This document shows positions 15,389 through 24,134 of a stretch of DNA of 64,000 bases, one piece after another. The notes under the pieces were generated by a model. That model searched no databases. It was not told the origin of the DNA and saw nothing but the letters and a program-made list of their open reading frames with translations. The position numbers and the translations under genes are program-made. This stretch comes from JACKCD01 sp041390905 (lineage in GTDB: Bacteria; Chloroflexota; Anaerolineae; Promineifilales; Promineifilaceae). The stretch is from NCBI GenBank assembly GCA_041390905.1, contig JAWKPA010000013.1, positions 372,001 through 436,000 on the forward strand, read 5' to 3'. Each line of letters begins with the position of its first letter. The first letter of the stretch is position 1.

Positions 15389-17635
15389 ATGGAACGACCG
15401 GCCGCCACCTCTGATATTGAGGTTCTACGTAGGCAACTACAGCAACAAGAACAAGAACTGCACCTGACACAGCAGCTTTATCGGCAGACTGAGGCGCGGG
15501 CCAGCCAGATTGCCAGTGAGCTGTACCAGGAATTGGTGCGGGCGAAGCAAGATGCCGATGCAGCGCTTGAGGAAAATGAGCGCCTGCTGGAAGGGTTACG
15601 GGTCATGACCGAGGCGCTCAATGTTGAGCAAATTTGGGCCGGGGTTGTGACCGTGCTAAAGCCTGTGTTGGGGTTTGAACATGCCTTTGCCCTGATGTCG
15701 TCACGGGACAATATCCTGGATGTGGTCGCGTCTACACACCCGCAGTTTGCAACGGCCGTTTGGCATTCCCATCCCTACTTCCAGCAAATTATGCAAGGCG
15801 AAACCCTGGCTGTCGTCCGAACCATAGAGCTGCCCGAGTGGCAAAACCAGCCAGAAGCTGTCCGCTCCATAGCCATATCCGCTCTTTACGTTCCCCTTCG
15901 CATCGGTGCCAAAAAAGCAATTCTAATTTATACCCATTCCACCGCCGGCTTTTTTAGCAAGCGGCACGTCGTGCTGGCTGAACGGTTTGCCTCGCTTGCC
16001 GCCCAGGCGTTGCGCAACGCTGAATTATATGCCTCGCTCAAAACTGAGCGCGACCTGCTGGAACAGCGCGTGCGTGACCGCACACGTGAGCTACAGATTG
16101 CCAAGGAAGCCGCCGAAAAAGCGGCGCAATCCCAAGCCGACTTTTTGGCAAATATGAGCCACGAAATTCGCACGCCCCTCAACGCCGTCATAGGTCTCAC
16201 TGGGCTGCTGCTGGATACAGATCTGACGCCCCACCAAATGGATTTTGTAGACACGGTGCGGCGCAGCGGTAACGCGCTTCTGGTGATCATCAACGATATT
16301 CTTGATTTCTCCAAGATTGAAGCAGGCAAGATTGAATTTGAAAAACAGGTGGTTTCTATTCTGCAAGTGCTGCAGGATGCCACCAGCCTGCTTGGCCAGG
16401 AAGCGCGGGAAAAACGGCTACAGCTAACCTACCAAATGGGTGACGGCGTTCCGCCCTTTATTGAAGCCGATCCGACGCGATTACTGCAGGTGATGATCAA
16501 CCTGATCAACAATGCCATTAAATTTACCCATAAAGGGCATGTTGCGGTGCGGGTTGAATTACGCTCCCTCATTGACAGCCAGGCCGAACTCCATTTTCTG
16601 GTTGAAGATACCGGGTTAGGCATTCCGGCGGAACGCTTAAACCGCCTCTTCCAGCCGTTTTCCCAGGCAGATGCCTCGACCACGCGCAAATATGGCGGCA
16701 CGGGTTTAGGGCTTACCATTTGCAAGCGGCTGATTGAGCTGATGGGCGGGAGTATTTGGGTTGATAGCGAAGTGGGGCGCGGCTCCACCTTTCACTTTAC
16801 GGTGCGTGTGCCGGTGGTGGACAAGCCGGCCGCCATGCCTAGCGATCAGCCCGTGGTGATTGATGCCCAAATGGGGCGAATGCACCCACTGCGTATTTTG
16901 CTGGCCGAAGACAACCTCATCAACCAGAAAGTTGCCAAGCAGATGCTGCGCCGTATTGGCTACCGGGCCGATGTGGTGCTAAACGGCCGTGAAGCCATTG
17001 ATGCCTTGCGCAACCAGCCATATGATGTGGTGCTGATGGATGTGCAGATGCCAGAGATGGATGGCGTGGAAGCAACCCAAATCATTCGCAGCGAGTTTCC
17101 GGCTGAACGGCAGCCGCGTATTGTGGCACTCACGGCCAATGCGATGGCGCGGCAGCGACGGGCCTATTTGGAAGCTGGCATGGATGCCTATATCAGCAAG
17201 CCGTTCAAAATTGAGGAATTGGTGTCGGCTTTGGCTGATTCGCAGCCCTTGTTGACCAATGTGGCGATGAGCCATGTGCCGCGCACGGGGGAACCCATTG
17301 ACGTGCGTGGTTTTGAAGAGGTGATGGGGGAGGACACAGTTGATCTGCTGGGAGAATTGCTGCTGATGTTTGTGGAAGAAACGCCTTCTTCGATGCGGCG
17401 GCTACAACAAGCGGTACATGGGCATGACGCAACGGCCGTTCATCATCTGGCACACCGTTTACGCGGCAGCGGCTCCAGCATTTCTGCCATGTCGTTTGCC
17501 GATTTGTGTTATGAGTTAGAGCTAATGGGTGAGCGTGGCGAACTGAGCGGTGCTGAACTGGTGATGATGCAGGTGGAAAAAGAGTTTGACCGCATTCGTG
17601 ACTGGATGCACAAACAACAATTTGCTATCACTTGA
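15389..17635 (+). CDS. Hybrid sensor histidine kinase: coiled coil - GAF - HisKA - HATPase - REC - HPt
   Basis: About 748 residues, soluble. An N-terminal coiled coil (LRRQLQQQEQELHLTQQLYR) precedes a GAF-like sensor domain (~residues 75-235). HisKA follows with FLANMSHEIRTPLNAVIG (phospho-His), then the ATPase with NLINNAIKFTH (N box) and EDTGLGIPAERL. A receiver domain follows with LRILLAEDNLINQKVAK and YDVVLMDVQMPEMDG. The C-terminal HPt domain has HHLAHRLRGSGSSISA. This is a complete four-step phosphorelay in one chain. The ATG at 15389 is chosen because the preceding codons belong to the upstream receiver gene. Co-transcribed with the receiver at 14998. Confidence 0.92.
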   Translation: MERPAATSDIEVLRRQLQQQEQELHLTQQLYRQTEARASQIASELYQELVRAKQDADAALEENERLLEGLRVMTEALNVEQIWAGVVTVLKPVLGFEHAFALMSSRDNILDVVASTHPQFATAVWHSHPYFQQIMQGETLAVVRTIELPEWQNQPEAVRSIAISALYVPLRIGAKKAILIYTHSTAGFFSKRHVVLAERFASLAAQALRNAELYASLKTERDLLEQRVRDRTRELQIAKEAAEKAAQSQADFLANMSHEIRTPLNAVIGLTGLLLDTDLTPHQMDFVDTVRRSGNALLVIINDILDFSKIEAGKIEFEKQVVSILQVLQDATSLLGQEAREKRLQLTYQMGDGVPPFIEADPTRLLQVMINLINNAIKFTHKGHVAVRVELRSLIDSQAELHFLVEDTGLGIPAERLNRLFQPFSQADASTTRKYGGTGLGLTICKRLIELMGGSIWVDSEVGRGSTFHFTVRVPVVDKPAAMPSDQPVVIDAQMGRMHPLRILLAEDNLINQKVAKQMLRRIGYRADVVLNGREAIDALRNQPYDVVLMDVQMPEMDGVEATQIIRSEFPAERQPRIVALTANAMARQRRAYLEAGMDAYISKPFKIEELVSALADSQPLLTNVAMSHVPRTGEPIDVRGFEEVMGEDTVDLLGELLLMFVEETPSSMRRLQQAVHGHDATAVHHLAHRLRGSGSSISAMSFADLCYELELMGERGELSGAELVMMQVEKEFDRIRDWMHKQQFAIT

Positions 17636-17660
17636 TCCTGTTTTTTCGCAAAAAAACATC

Positions 17661-17688
17661 TTGACACCCCTTCCTGATTTGATATAAT
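17661..17688 (+). promoter_or_regulatory. Consensus sigma-70-type promoter for tRNA-Asn
   Basis: TTGACA at 17661-17666 and TATAAT at 17683-17688 with a 16-bp spacer. Both hexamers match the bacterial consensus exactly. The tRNA begins 15 bp after the -10 box, which leaves a very short leader. This is the clearest promoter in the window and gives a reference for the housekeeping sigma factor. Confidence 0.85.
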
Positions 17689-17703
17689 TCCACCCGTTGT
17701 CAA

Positions 17704-17775
17704 TCCTCAGTAGCTCAATGGCAGAGCATGCGGCTGTTAACCGCAGGGTTGTTGGTTCGAGTCCAACCTGAGGAG
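17704..17775 (+). tRNA. tRNA-Asn (anticodon GTT)
   Basis: A full cloverleaf can be drawn. The acceptor stem TCCTCAG (17704-17710) pairs with CTGAGGA (17768-17774), with discriminator G at 17775. The D-arm is GCTC...GAGC. The anticodon stem TGCGG/CCGCA encloses loop CTGTTAA with anticodon GTT at 17736-17738. The T-arm GTTGG-TTCGAGT-CCAAC is perfect. The 3' CCA is not encoded (GCACAA follows). It has its own promoter upstream and an intrinsic terminator just downstream, so it is a single-gene transcription unit. Confidence 0.97.
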
Positions 17776-17782
17776 CACAAGC

Positions 17783-17817
17783 AAAACGGTAGGCCAATCG
17801 CCTACCGTTTTTTTATT
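17783..17817 (+). terminator. Intrinsic terminator of tRNA-Asn
   Basis: AAACGGTAGGC (17784-17794) pairs with GCCTACCGTTT (17800-17810) around a five-base loop, followed by a run of Ts. It starts eight bases after the tRNA. The downstream glycosyltransferase start is 16 bp further on, so that gene must be expressed by read-through or its own promoter. Confidence 0.9.
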
Positions 17818-17832
17818 TGGAATATCGGGAAG

Positions 17833-20571
17833 ATGTCTGTTCGCCGTTACGCTGTTTTGCTGTTGCTGCTGGCTTTTGCCGTGCGCCTTGCCTGGCTGCC
17901 GCAGCAAAGCTTGTGGTGGGATGAAGGCATTAGCTTGCATCTGGCAACCATTCCAATTCCCGATTTGCTGGCAGACCGGCTCAATAATATTCACCCGCCG
18001 CTCTATTTTTTGCTGTTGAAGGGGTGGAGCCAGTTGGTAGGGGTGGGGGTGTTTAACGGCCGTTATTTCTCCACCCTCGCCAGCCTGCTGCAAGTTGCCA
18101 CCCTCTACGCCGCTGCCAGCCGCTGGTTTGGGCGGTCAGACCGACGGGTGTGGACGGCCGTTTTGCTCCTCATCATTTCCCCGCTTGGCATCCTCTACGC
18201 CCAGGAAATGCGCGTTTACGCCTTACTTCCTGCCGTATACCTGGGGCTGCTGGGCGTGGCGCAGCAGATCGCCAGCCGCCCTCCGCGTCGCTGGCTGCCC
18301 TGGGCGGCTTTGGGATTGTTGGAATGGCTTGCCCTTCATCTGCATTACGTGGTTGCTTTTGGCGTTGTTTATGTGAACCTGTGGCTGCTGTGGTGTTTGT
18401 GGCCGCAGCGGCAAGCATTGCGCCGCTGGCTGGAGGTGAGCGTGGTGACGGGGGCGGCGACGCTGCCGTGGTATGGGGCGGTGGTGTGGAATTTAACGGC
18501 CGTTCGTAACTACCTCCAGGTTGGCACCCACACCACCGACCCCATCCCCGTGCCTGCTTTGATTGGGCAAGTGTGGGGCTTTATGCTCACTGGTCGGCCG
18601 GCCGCCTTTGGCCGCGAATTCATTTGGTGGGGTTTACTGCTGGCGGCACTGCTGCTGGCAGCTTTGCTGCTGTGGCGTTTGTGGCAGCCCGCCACACGCC
18701 AAACCAGCCTGGCTCTGCTGCTCGCTTGGCTGCTCCCCTTGCTCTCGGCCTTTGTACTGTGGAGCGTGCGCTCCTTTTCCCACCCGCGCTACGTCATCAT
18801 CTACGCCATCGTTCTGTGGCCGCTGCTGGCACAAGCCGTGTGGGGAGACACAAACGCACCTCCCCACCCCCCACTCCCCACTCCCCGCGCCCTCACCATT
18901 CCCCTATTGCTTCTCCTAACCGCCCTATCCTTATGGGGCACCGGCCGCTACTTCTTCGACCCCGCTATCGCCAAGGATGATGTGCGCGGGGCGGCGGCGT
19001 ATTTGGAAACGGTAGCGCAGCCGGGGGATTTGATTGTTGTGCCTGACACCGATTGGTCGCTGCCGTTTGAGTATGACGGGGTAGCGCAGGTGGTGATGCC
19101 GGGGCTGGACAGTGGGACGGTGCCGTGGGCAAGCTGGGCGGGCTGGACGCGGCCGGGGCAGATGGTCTATGTGCTGGATTATGCGCTGGGGACGCTGGAT
19201 TGGCAGCAGACGGTGCCATTTTTGCTGGAAAGTGCGGGCAGGCTGCAAACGGAGCAGCCCTTGCACAAGGTGGTGGTACGTGGCTACCGGCTGGATCGGA
19301 GGGTGGTGCAGCCGGAAATGGTGGGGATAAACGGCCGTTTCCCCGCCCTCGATCTCCAAAAACTGTGGCTGGAACCTCCCGCCGACCAGGCTGTGACCCT
19401 AGCCTTGCAGTGGCAACTGCGCCAGGCCACCCCCCGGCGACTCAGCGTGGCGCTGCGGCTGCAGGATGAGGCAGGTGTGGTGGTGGGCAGTGCCGACCAA
19501 CTGCTGCTGGATGCGATGGGTCGCCCCACCGAGCAGTGGCAAGCTGGGCAAATTGTCACTACCTATCACCTGCTGCCTATTGCCCCCGGCACGCCGCCGC
19601 AGGTGTACCAGATGCAGCTTGGTTTGTATGCCACCGAGGAAGGGGTGGTGCGTCCGCTGAATGTGCTGGATGAGCAGGATGCGCCGCAGGGGCAGCAGCT
19701 TGCGTTGGGCAGCGTGGTGGTGCAGCCAGCCGCCGTGCCGGGGGCAGCCAGCCCGTATGGGGTAGCGGCGGCGGTGGCGGCGCAGGTGGAACCGGTGTGG
19801 CGGGCTGATGGGTTGGTGCTAACGGGGGTGGTGCTGCCACAAACGGCCGTTCAGCCAGGCCAATCGCTGCTGCTGGGGCTGCGCTGGGAAAGCGAGATGG
19901 CGGCTCCGGCGGTGGGGGAACTGCGGCTGGCTTTGTGGCAAGATGGGGTGGTGGTGGCTGATGCCCCGGCATTGCCGCCCGCGTATCCGCTGGCGCAGTG
20001 GCGAGCCGGGGAGGTGGCGGTGGTGCAGCAGCGGCTGACGGTGCCGCCAACGGTCAGTGAGTCAGTAGATGTGGTGCTGCTACAGGAGGGAAAAACGGCC
20101 GTTTTGCTCGGCCAGCTACCGATCAACGCCAATGAGCATCTGTTTACGCCGCTGCAGCCAACCCGGCCGCTGGATGTCGTATTTGGCAACGTGGCGCGGC
20201 TGATAGGATACGATTTAGCGGCCACCACATTTACCGCCGATGAAACGGTGCCGCTGACGCTGTACTGGGAGTCGCTGGCGACGGGAATTACCGCCGATTA
20301 CACCGTTTTTGCCCACCTGCTGGCGGCTGACGGGCGGCTGATTGGGCAGCATGATGCGCCGCCGCTAAACGGCCGTCGTCCGACGACGGGCTGGGTGGCG
20401 GGGGAGTTTTTGGTAGATCGACATGAGATGGTATTCCGTGAGGGGGGGTATACGGGAACGGCCGTTGTTGAGGTTGGGCTATATGACCCGAGCACCGGCC
20501 AGCGGCTGACAACGGCGGAGGGGGGGGATGTGGTTTATTTGCCGGTTGAGTTGGCTGTTGTGGGCAGGTAA
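17833..20571 (+). CDS. Large membrane glycosyltransferase-like protein (GT39/ArnT-type) with C-terminal beta domain
   Basis: A 912-residue protein. The first ~410 residues form a polytopic membrane domain with LWWDEGISLHL just after helix 1, then NNIHPPLYFLLLKGW and ILYAQEMRVYALLPA. These match the acidic DE and HPPLY motifs of GT-C glycosyltransferases of the PMT/ArnT type, which move sugars from polyprenyl-phosphate donors on the outer face of the membrane. The remaining ~500 residues are beta-rich and probably extracytoplasmic, with repeated modules. The ATG at 17833 (MSVRRYAVLL) was chosen because the longer frame reads through the tRNA. The TAA stop lies in a family B repeat. Confidence 0.85.
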   Translation: MSVRRYAVLLLLLAFAVRLAWLPQQSLWWDEGISLHLATIPIPDLLADRLNNIHPPLYFLLLKGWSQLVGVGVFNGRYFSTLASLLQVATLYAAASRWFGRSDRRVWTAVLLLIISPLGILYAQEMRVYALLPAVYLGLLGVAQQIASRPPRRWLPWAALGLLEWLALHLHYVVAFGVVYVNLWLLWCLWPQRQALRRWLEVSVVTGAATLPWYGAVVWNLTAVRNYLQVGTHTTDPIPVPALIGQVWGFMLTGRPAAFGREFIWWGLLLAALLLAALLLWRLWQPATRQTSLALLLAWLLPLLSAFVLWSVRSFSHPRYVIIYAIVLWPLLAQAVWGDTNAPPHPPLPTPRALTIPLLLLLTALSLWGTGRYFFDPAIAKDDVRGAAAYLETVAQPGDLIVVPDTDWSLPFEYDGVAQVVMPGLDSGTVPWASWAGWTRPGQMVYVLDYALGTLDWQQTVPFLLESAGRLQTEQPLHKVVVRGYRLDRRVVQPEMVGINGRFPALDLQKLWLEPPADQAVTLALQWQLRQATPRRLSVALRLQDEAGVVVGSADQLLLDAMGRPTEQWQAGQIVTTYHLLPIAPGTPPQVYQMQLGLYATEEGVVRPLNVLDEQDAPQGQQLALGSVVVQPAAVPGAASPYGVAAAVAAQVEPVWRADGLVLTGVVLPQTAVQPGQSLLLGLRWESEMAAPAVGELRLALWQDGVVVADAPALPPAYPLAQWRAGEVAVVQQRLTVPPTVSESVDVVLLQEGKTAVLLGQLPINANEHLFTPLQPTRPLDVVFGNVARLIGYDLAATTFTADETVPLTLYWESLATGITADYTVFAHLLAADGRLIGQHDAPPLNGRRPTTGWVAGEFLVDRHEMVFREGGYTGTAVVEVGLYDPSTGQRLTTAEGGDVVYLPVELAVVGR

Positions 20572-20633
20572 CAGGTAACAAGTGGCAAGTAACAAGTGGC
20601 AAGTGACATTGACCACCACCACCTGCTACCTGC
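20566..20633. repeat. TAACAAG/TGGCAAG heptamer hairpin (family B)
   Basis: CAGGTAACAGGTAACAAG-TGGCAAG-TAACAAG-TGGCAAG on the left; CCACCACCACCTGCTACCTGCC on the right, the second arm being degenerate. The first TAACAGG supplies the TAA stop of the glycosyltransferase gene. It lies between convergent genes. Confidence 0.8.
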
Positions 20634-20636
20634 CTT

Positions 20637-21119
20637 TTATGGCTGGTTGCCGTGCAGCACGTGAAAGCGGCTGCCGTCGAACAGTTTGGGGCTGTGGATG
20701 TAGAGACCGGTGCCGGAAACGGCCGTTTCTCCCGTTGACAGCAGCAAATGGCTTTTGGCGAACGCTTTTCGGCCGGCGATCCGGTCTACCCACGCTTCCA
20801 GCCGCAGGGTCGTGTCCAGAGGCACCGGCAAATGGTAATCCAGATTGAGATTTGCCAGCAGCACCTGTAGCCCCGTTTGCCAGCACACAGCTCCCATAGC
20901 TTCATCCAACACAGCGGCACTGGCACCCCCGTGAGCATGACCGGGCGGGCCTTGCTGCGTCAGCGTAAAGGCAAAATTGCTAAATAAAACAAGCCCATGT
21001 TGGTCATCAGGGCGGGTGTACCAGGTGATGCCCATGCCGTTTGGGTTTTGCTGCCCGCAAACAAAGCAGAGGCCGTGTTCAGGAAGGGTGGTTATGGTTG
21101 TATTTTCGTATTGGTTCAT
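20637..21119 (-). CDS. PaaI/4HBT-type thioesterase
   Basis: A 160-residue hot-dog protein. It has CFVCGQQNPNGMGI at the N-terminus, HAHGGASAAVLDEAMGAVCWQ (the HGG..A..DE pattern of PaaI-type thioesterases with the catalytic acid in the central helix), and NLNLDYHLPVPL. Proteins of this type hydrolyse acyl- or aryl-CoA esters; the Cys-x2-Cys-like start is typical of a subgroup seen in actinobacteria and Chloroflexota. It begins at ATG 21119 and has no partner gene. Confidence 0.8.
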   Translation of the reverse strand: MNQYENTTITTLPEHGLCFVCGQQNPNGMGITWYTRPDDQHGLVLFSNFAFTLTQQGPPGHAHGGASAAVLDEAMGAVCWQTGLQVLLANLNLDYHLPVPLDTTLRLEAWVDRIAGRKAFAKSHLLLSTGETAVSGTGLYIHSPKLFDGSRFHVLHGNQP

Positions 21120-21236
21120 CTTGTTAAACTACCTGCATAAAGTGATAAAATCAATTATACTGTGAACTGTACGCTGCTTGTAGTCATCGTGCTGTTCAGG
21201 CGATTGTACAAGCGTTTAATATAGACAAAGTAGACA

Positions 21237-21262
21237 GAGCGAGGATTGGAATCCTCGGCTAC
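21237..21262. repeat. GAGCGAGGATTGGAATCCTCGGCTAC element, intergenic copy
   Basis: A 26-bp quasi-palindromic word (21237-21262) whose core is GAGGATTGGAATCCTC. The identical 26 bp form the right arm of the insertion inside the histidine kinase gene at 49249-49274. Here it is a single arm 32 bp upstream of the NYN-LOTUS gene. Confidence 0.9.
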
Positions 21263-21294
21263 GACCGGATATTATCCAGAGTAGGAGAGCCTGC

Positions 21295-22980
21295 ATGATT
21301 GTGGAAAACCGTGCGGATGTGGCGGTATTTTTTGATTTTGAAAATATTGCTTATTCGCTGCGTCAGGAATTTAATGAAAACCCCAACTTTGAGGCACTGA
21401 TGGACAAGTGCCAGGAGTATGGTCGGGTGGTGATGGCGCGAGCCTACGCAAACTGGAGCCGCCACACGCCCGTGATCCCGCCGCTGCAAGCCAGCGGCTT
21501 TGACCCCGTTTATGTGCCGTCTTATTTTTATAACAACCAGGAGACGGTGACGCGCAAAAATGCGGTAGATATTCATTTAGCCATTGAGGCGATTGAGCTG
21601 GTTCATACTCGCCCTCATGTCACTGTTTTTGTTATCTTGACGGGTGACAAGGATTTTATTCCGCTTGCCAATGCGCTGCGGCGGTATGGCAAACAGGTGG
21701 TGGCGCTGGGGGTGAAGGGAACGACGTCGCCTTATTTGCAGCAGGCGGTGGATGATTTTATTTTTTATCACCAGATTTTGGATGATGATGTTGCTGAGAA
21801 GCGGGAAGACGAAAATATTTATGATGTGCTGGTGCGGGTGGTGAAGCAACTGGCGTCGCAAAAGCAAGACCCTGTGCTGCCGCGTGTGAAGCATTCGATG
21901 GGTGAACTGCTGGATGGTTTTGATGAAACGCAGCATAAGGCGGCTTCCGGACGGCCGTTTCGCAAATTTAAGGATTTTATTCTGGAGGCGCAGCGGTTGG
22001 GGTATGTGCAGTTGAAGACAACTGGTACGGTAAACATGGTTTATTTGCCGGGTACGGTGCCGGAAGCGGAACCTGTGAAGGAGCCGCCGCGTGAGCAGCC
22101 GAAGGAAGAGAAGAAAACGGCCGTTTCTCCCCCACCTCCCGCCCCGGCTCCTAACCAGCCCTTCACGCTTGATGAAGCCTTTGATTTGCTGGTTAAAGCC
22201 ATTCAGAAGTCGCGGGCGGAAAATAAATCGCTGCGGGCGGGTTCTATTAAGGGGGTGATTCGCAGCATGGAGCCAGCCTTTAATGAGAAACTGCTCGATA
22301 ATGGCACTGGGGAAAAATTTACCCACTTTACCGAGTTTGCGCGGGCGGCGCAGACCAAGGGGCTGGTGCGGCTGCAGGGCAAGGGGGTGCAAACGGAGAT
22401 TCATTTGGGGCGGGCGGTGAATGGTGAGGAGAAGGGGGAGAAGAAACGGCCGTTTGGGCAAGTTCACGTGCGGCAGTTGGCTGACGTGGCTCCGGCCAAA
22501 GCCGAAGCTGGGTTTGAGGGCGATGAGGTCGAAATTCCTGAACCGACCGTGGAATCTGTGGTTGAAGCGGTTCCCGATGTTGAACCGTTGGCGGAGCCGG
22601 TGGCAGAACTGGTTGCAGAGCCTATTGTGCCAGTGGATGAACAGCCGACCGCCGAACATGCGTTGGATGGGGTGGTGGAGCAAGCGGCCACGGCCACCGA
22701 TTTAACGCCCGCCACCTTTTTCCTGAAGGCACTGCGTCGCTACGAATACCCGGCTGAACTTTCCGAACTAATTCGTCACTGTTTGCGGCTGCGCGACGAG
22801 GAGGGGGTTGCAGTTTCTAACTTTGAACTGCGGCAACTGCTGGGCGTGGCGGCGCAGGCGGGGCTGGTGCGGCGGATTGAGGCCGATAAGGGGGCGAAGG
22901 TGGTGCTGCAGTTTGACGAGAATGAAACGGCCGTTTCACGGTATTTAACGGCCGTTGCTGCGGAGGGTGCGGCCGGCTAG
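21295..22980 (+). CDS. NYN-domain nuclease-like protein with OST-HTH/LOTUS domains
   Basis: 561 residues. The N-terminal NYN (LabA/DUF88) domain shows VAVFFDFENIAYSL, KNAVDIHLAIEAIEL and VFVILTGDKDFIPLANALR. The three conserved Asp clusters form the metal site of this PIN-like RNase fold. Two OST-HTH/LOTUS-type winged helices seem to follow (~165-250 and ~285-375), separated by an acidic, low-complexity linker (about residues 400-470), and a third helical domain ends the protein (~475-550). LOTUS domains bind RNA or G-quadruplexes, so a role in RNA turnover or silencing is likely. The ATG at 21295 follows GGAGAGCC. Several AACGGCCGTT copies lie in the linkers. Confidence 0.85.
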   Translation: MIVENRADVAVFFDFENIAYSLRQEFNENPNFEALMDKCQEYGRVVMARAYANWSRHTPVIPPLQASGFDPVYVPSYFYNNQETVTRKNAVDIHLAIEAIELVHTRPHVTVFVILTGDKDFIPLANALRRYGKQVVALGVKGTTSPYLQQAVDDFIFYHQILDDDVAEKREDENIYDVLVRVVKQLASQKQDPVLPRVKHSMGELLDGFDETQHKAASGRPFRKFKDFILEAQRLGYVQLKTTGTVNMVYLPGTVPEAEPVKEPPREQPKEEKKTAVSPPPPAPAPNQPFTLDEAFDLLVKAIQKSRAENKSLRAGSIKGVIRSMEPAFNEKLLDNGTGEKFTHFTEFARAAQTKGLVRLQGKGVQTEIHLGRAVNGEEKGEKKRPFGQVHVRQLADVAPAKAEAGFEGDEVEIPEPTVESVVEAVPDVEPLAEPVAELVAEPIVPVDEQPTAEHALDGVVEQAATATDLTPATFFLKALRRYEYPAELSELIRHCLRLRDEEGVAVSNFELRQLLGVAAQAGLVRRIEADKGAKVVLQFDENETAVSRYLTAVAAEGAAG

Positions 22981-22997
22981 GTACAAAACCAGGAAAT

Positions 22998-23108
22998 GAC
23001 ACAGAGTTACACAGAGTCAGGAAAGAGTTTCACAGAGAGAGCAAGGAGAAACCAGATCATTTCTTCTCTGTGTTTCTCTGTATCTTCTCTGTGAGGCTCT
23101 GTGTAACT
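22998..23108. repeat. ACACAGAG-unit hairpin region (family C)
   Basis: GACACAGAGTTACACAGAG and TTTCACAGAGAGAG on the left; TTCTCTGTGTTTCTCTGT, TCTTCTCTGTG and GGCTCTGTGTAAC on the right. It lies between convergent genes. It is shorter than the copy at 12047 but has the same order of units. Confidence 0.8.
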
Positions 23109-23109
23109 T

Positions 23110-24081
23110 TTAGATAACGGCCGTTATTAACGCCCGTTTGGGTGCCGGATACCCTTCAATCGTCAGGGTCGGGTCGCGGGGGTCGAGGAAATCGGGCAGG
23201 GATTGGAAGGTCATCCAGGGTGTGGTGCGCTGTTCGGCCGGCGTGGTCAGAGCTACATCATGGAGGCGTGGGTTGGCAAAGCCCGCTTTGCGCAGCCAGG
23301 AAAGCAGGGTGGGGGGGCTGGGGATAAACCAAACGTTGTTCATTTGGGCATAGCGCCCTTCTGGCACCAGCACCTCGCCCAGGCCGCCGTCAATGACCAG
23401 CGTTTCCAGCACCAGTTCGCCGCCTGGCCGCAGTGCCTGCCGCAGCGTGAGCAAATGGTCAAAGGGGGAGCGGCGGTGGTAGAGAACACCCATTGAGAAC
23501 ACGGTGTCGAAAGCCTGTGTGCTATCGGGCAAGCTTTCAATCCCCAGTGGCAAAACGTAGTTGGGCTGGGAGCCAATGAGCTGGGCAAGGGCGGCGTATT
23601 GCATGACGTAGAGGGGAAAGGGGTCGAGACCCAGCACCAGCCGCGCCCCGGCTCCAACCATGCGCCAGCCATAGTAACCGTTGCCGCTGCCCACGTCGAG
23701 GATGAAACGGCCGTTTAATTCAACCCCCGCCGCCAGCACCCGCTCCCATTTCCAATCCGAACGCCATTCGGTGTCCAGGTGGAGACCGTACAGATGAAAT
23801 GGCCCTTTGCGCCAGGGCTGGAAAACACGCAGGGCGGTTTCTAGCTGTTGCTGTTGGCTGGCACTGGCATCGGCAGCGGTGCCAACGGTAATGCTGTGGC
23901 GCAAATCGAGGTGACTGGGGATGAGAACGGGCAGGGCGCCGAGGGCGGCTTGCCATTGGGGGAGTTTGCCGTGGTTGTTGAGGGTGGTGGAAACGGCCGT
24001 TTTTACCGTTTCAACCCAGCCAGCCAGCGGTGTGGCGGCAAGTTGCTTGTAAAGCGGGGCGTAGTCAGGCAGAAGCGACAT
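23110..24081 (-). CDS. cmoB: tRNA U34 carboxymethyltransferase CmoB
   Basis: A 323-residue protein whose motifs match CmoB closely: FQPWRKGPFHLYGLHLDTEW, then RSDWKWERV, VGSGNGYYGWRM, LGLDPFPLYVMQY, FSMGVLYHRRSPFDHL, LETLVIDG, EGRYAQMNNVWFIPS, QSLPDFLDPRDPT and EGYPAPKRALI. CmoB transfers a carboxymethyl group from carboxy-SAM to 5-hydroxyuridine at the wobble position of tRNA. The partner CmoA, which makes carboxy-SAM, is not in the window. CmoB is best known from gammaproteobacteria, so its presence here is notable. The start ATG at 24081 begins MSLLPDYAPL. Neighbour pyrE is transcribed the same way but separated by a repeat. Confidence 0.93.
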   Translation of the reverse strand: MSLLPDYAPLYKQLAATPLAGWVETVKTAVSTTLNNHGKLPQWQAALGALPVLIPSHLDLRHSITVGTAADASASQQQQLETALRVFQPWRKGPFHLYGLHLDTEWRSDWKWERVLAAGVELNGRFILDVGSGNGYYGWRMVGAGARLVLGLDPFPLYVMQYAALAQLIGSQPNYVLPLGIESLPDSTQAFDTVFSMGVLYHRRSPFDHLLTLRQALRPGGELVLETLVIDGGLGEVLVPEGRYAQMNNVWFIPSPPTLLSWLRKAGFANPRLHDVALTTPAEQRTTPWMTFQSLPDFLDPRDPTLTIEGYPAPKRALITAVI

Positions 24082-24082
24082 G

Positions 24083-24134
24083 GGGGTTGGAGATTGAAGA
24101 TTAGAGATTAGCCATCTCTAACCCCCAATCTCTA
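24083..24134. repeat. GAGATTG/GAGATTA heptamer hairpin (family A)
   Basis: GGTTGGAGATTGAAGATTAGAGATTAG, a short loop, then CATCTCTAACCCCCAATCTCTA. The right arm overlaps the stop codon of pyrE (24132-24134). Confidence 0.75.

Noticed and set aside
17728..17833. Extension of the glycosyltransferase upstream of 17833
   Set aside because: It would translate through the tRNA-Asn and its terminator.
21577..22683. Leftward 368-codon frame opposite the NYN-LOTUS gene
   Set aside because: It is rich in His, Arg and Gln, as expected for an antisense shadow of a GC-rich gene; the sense frame has intact NYN motifs.
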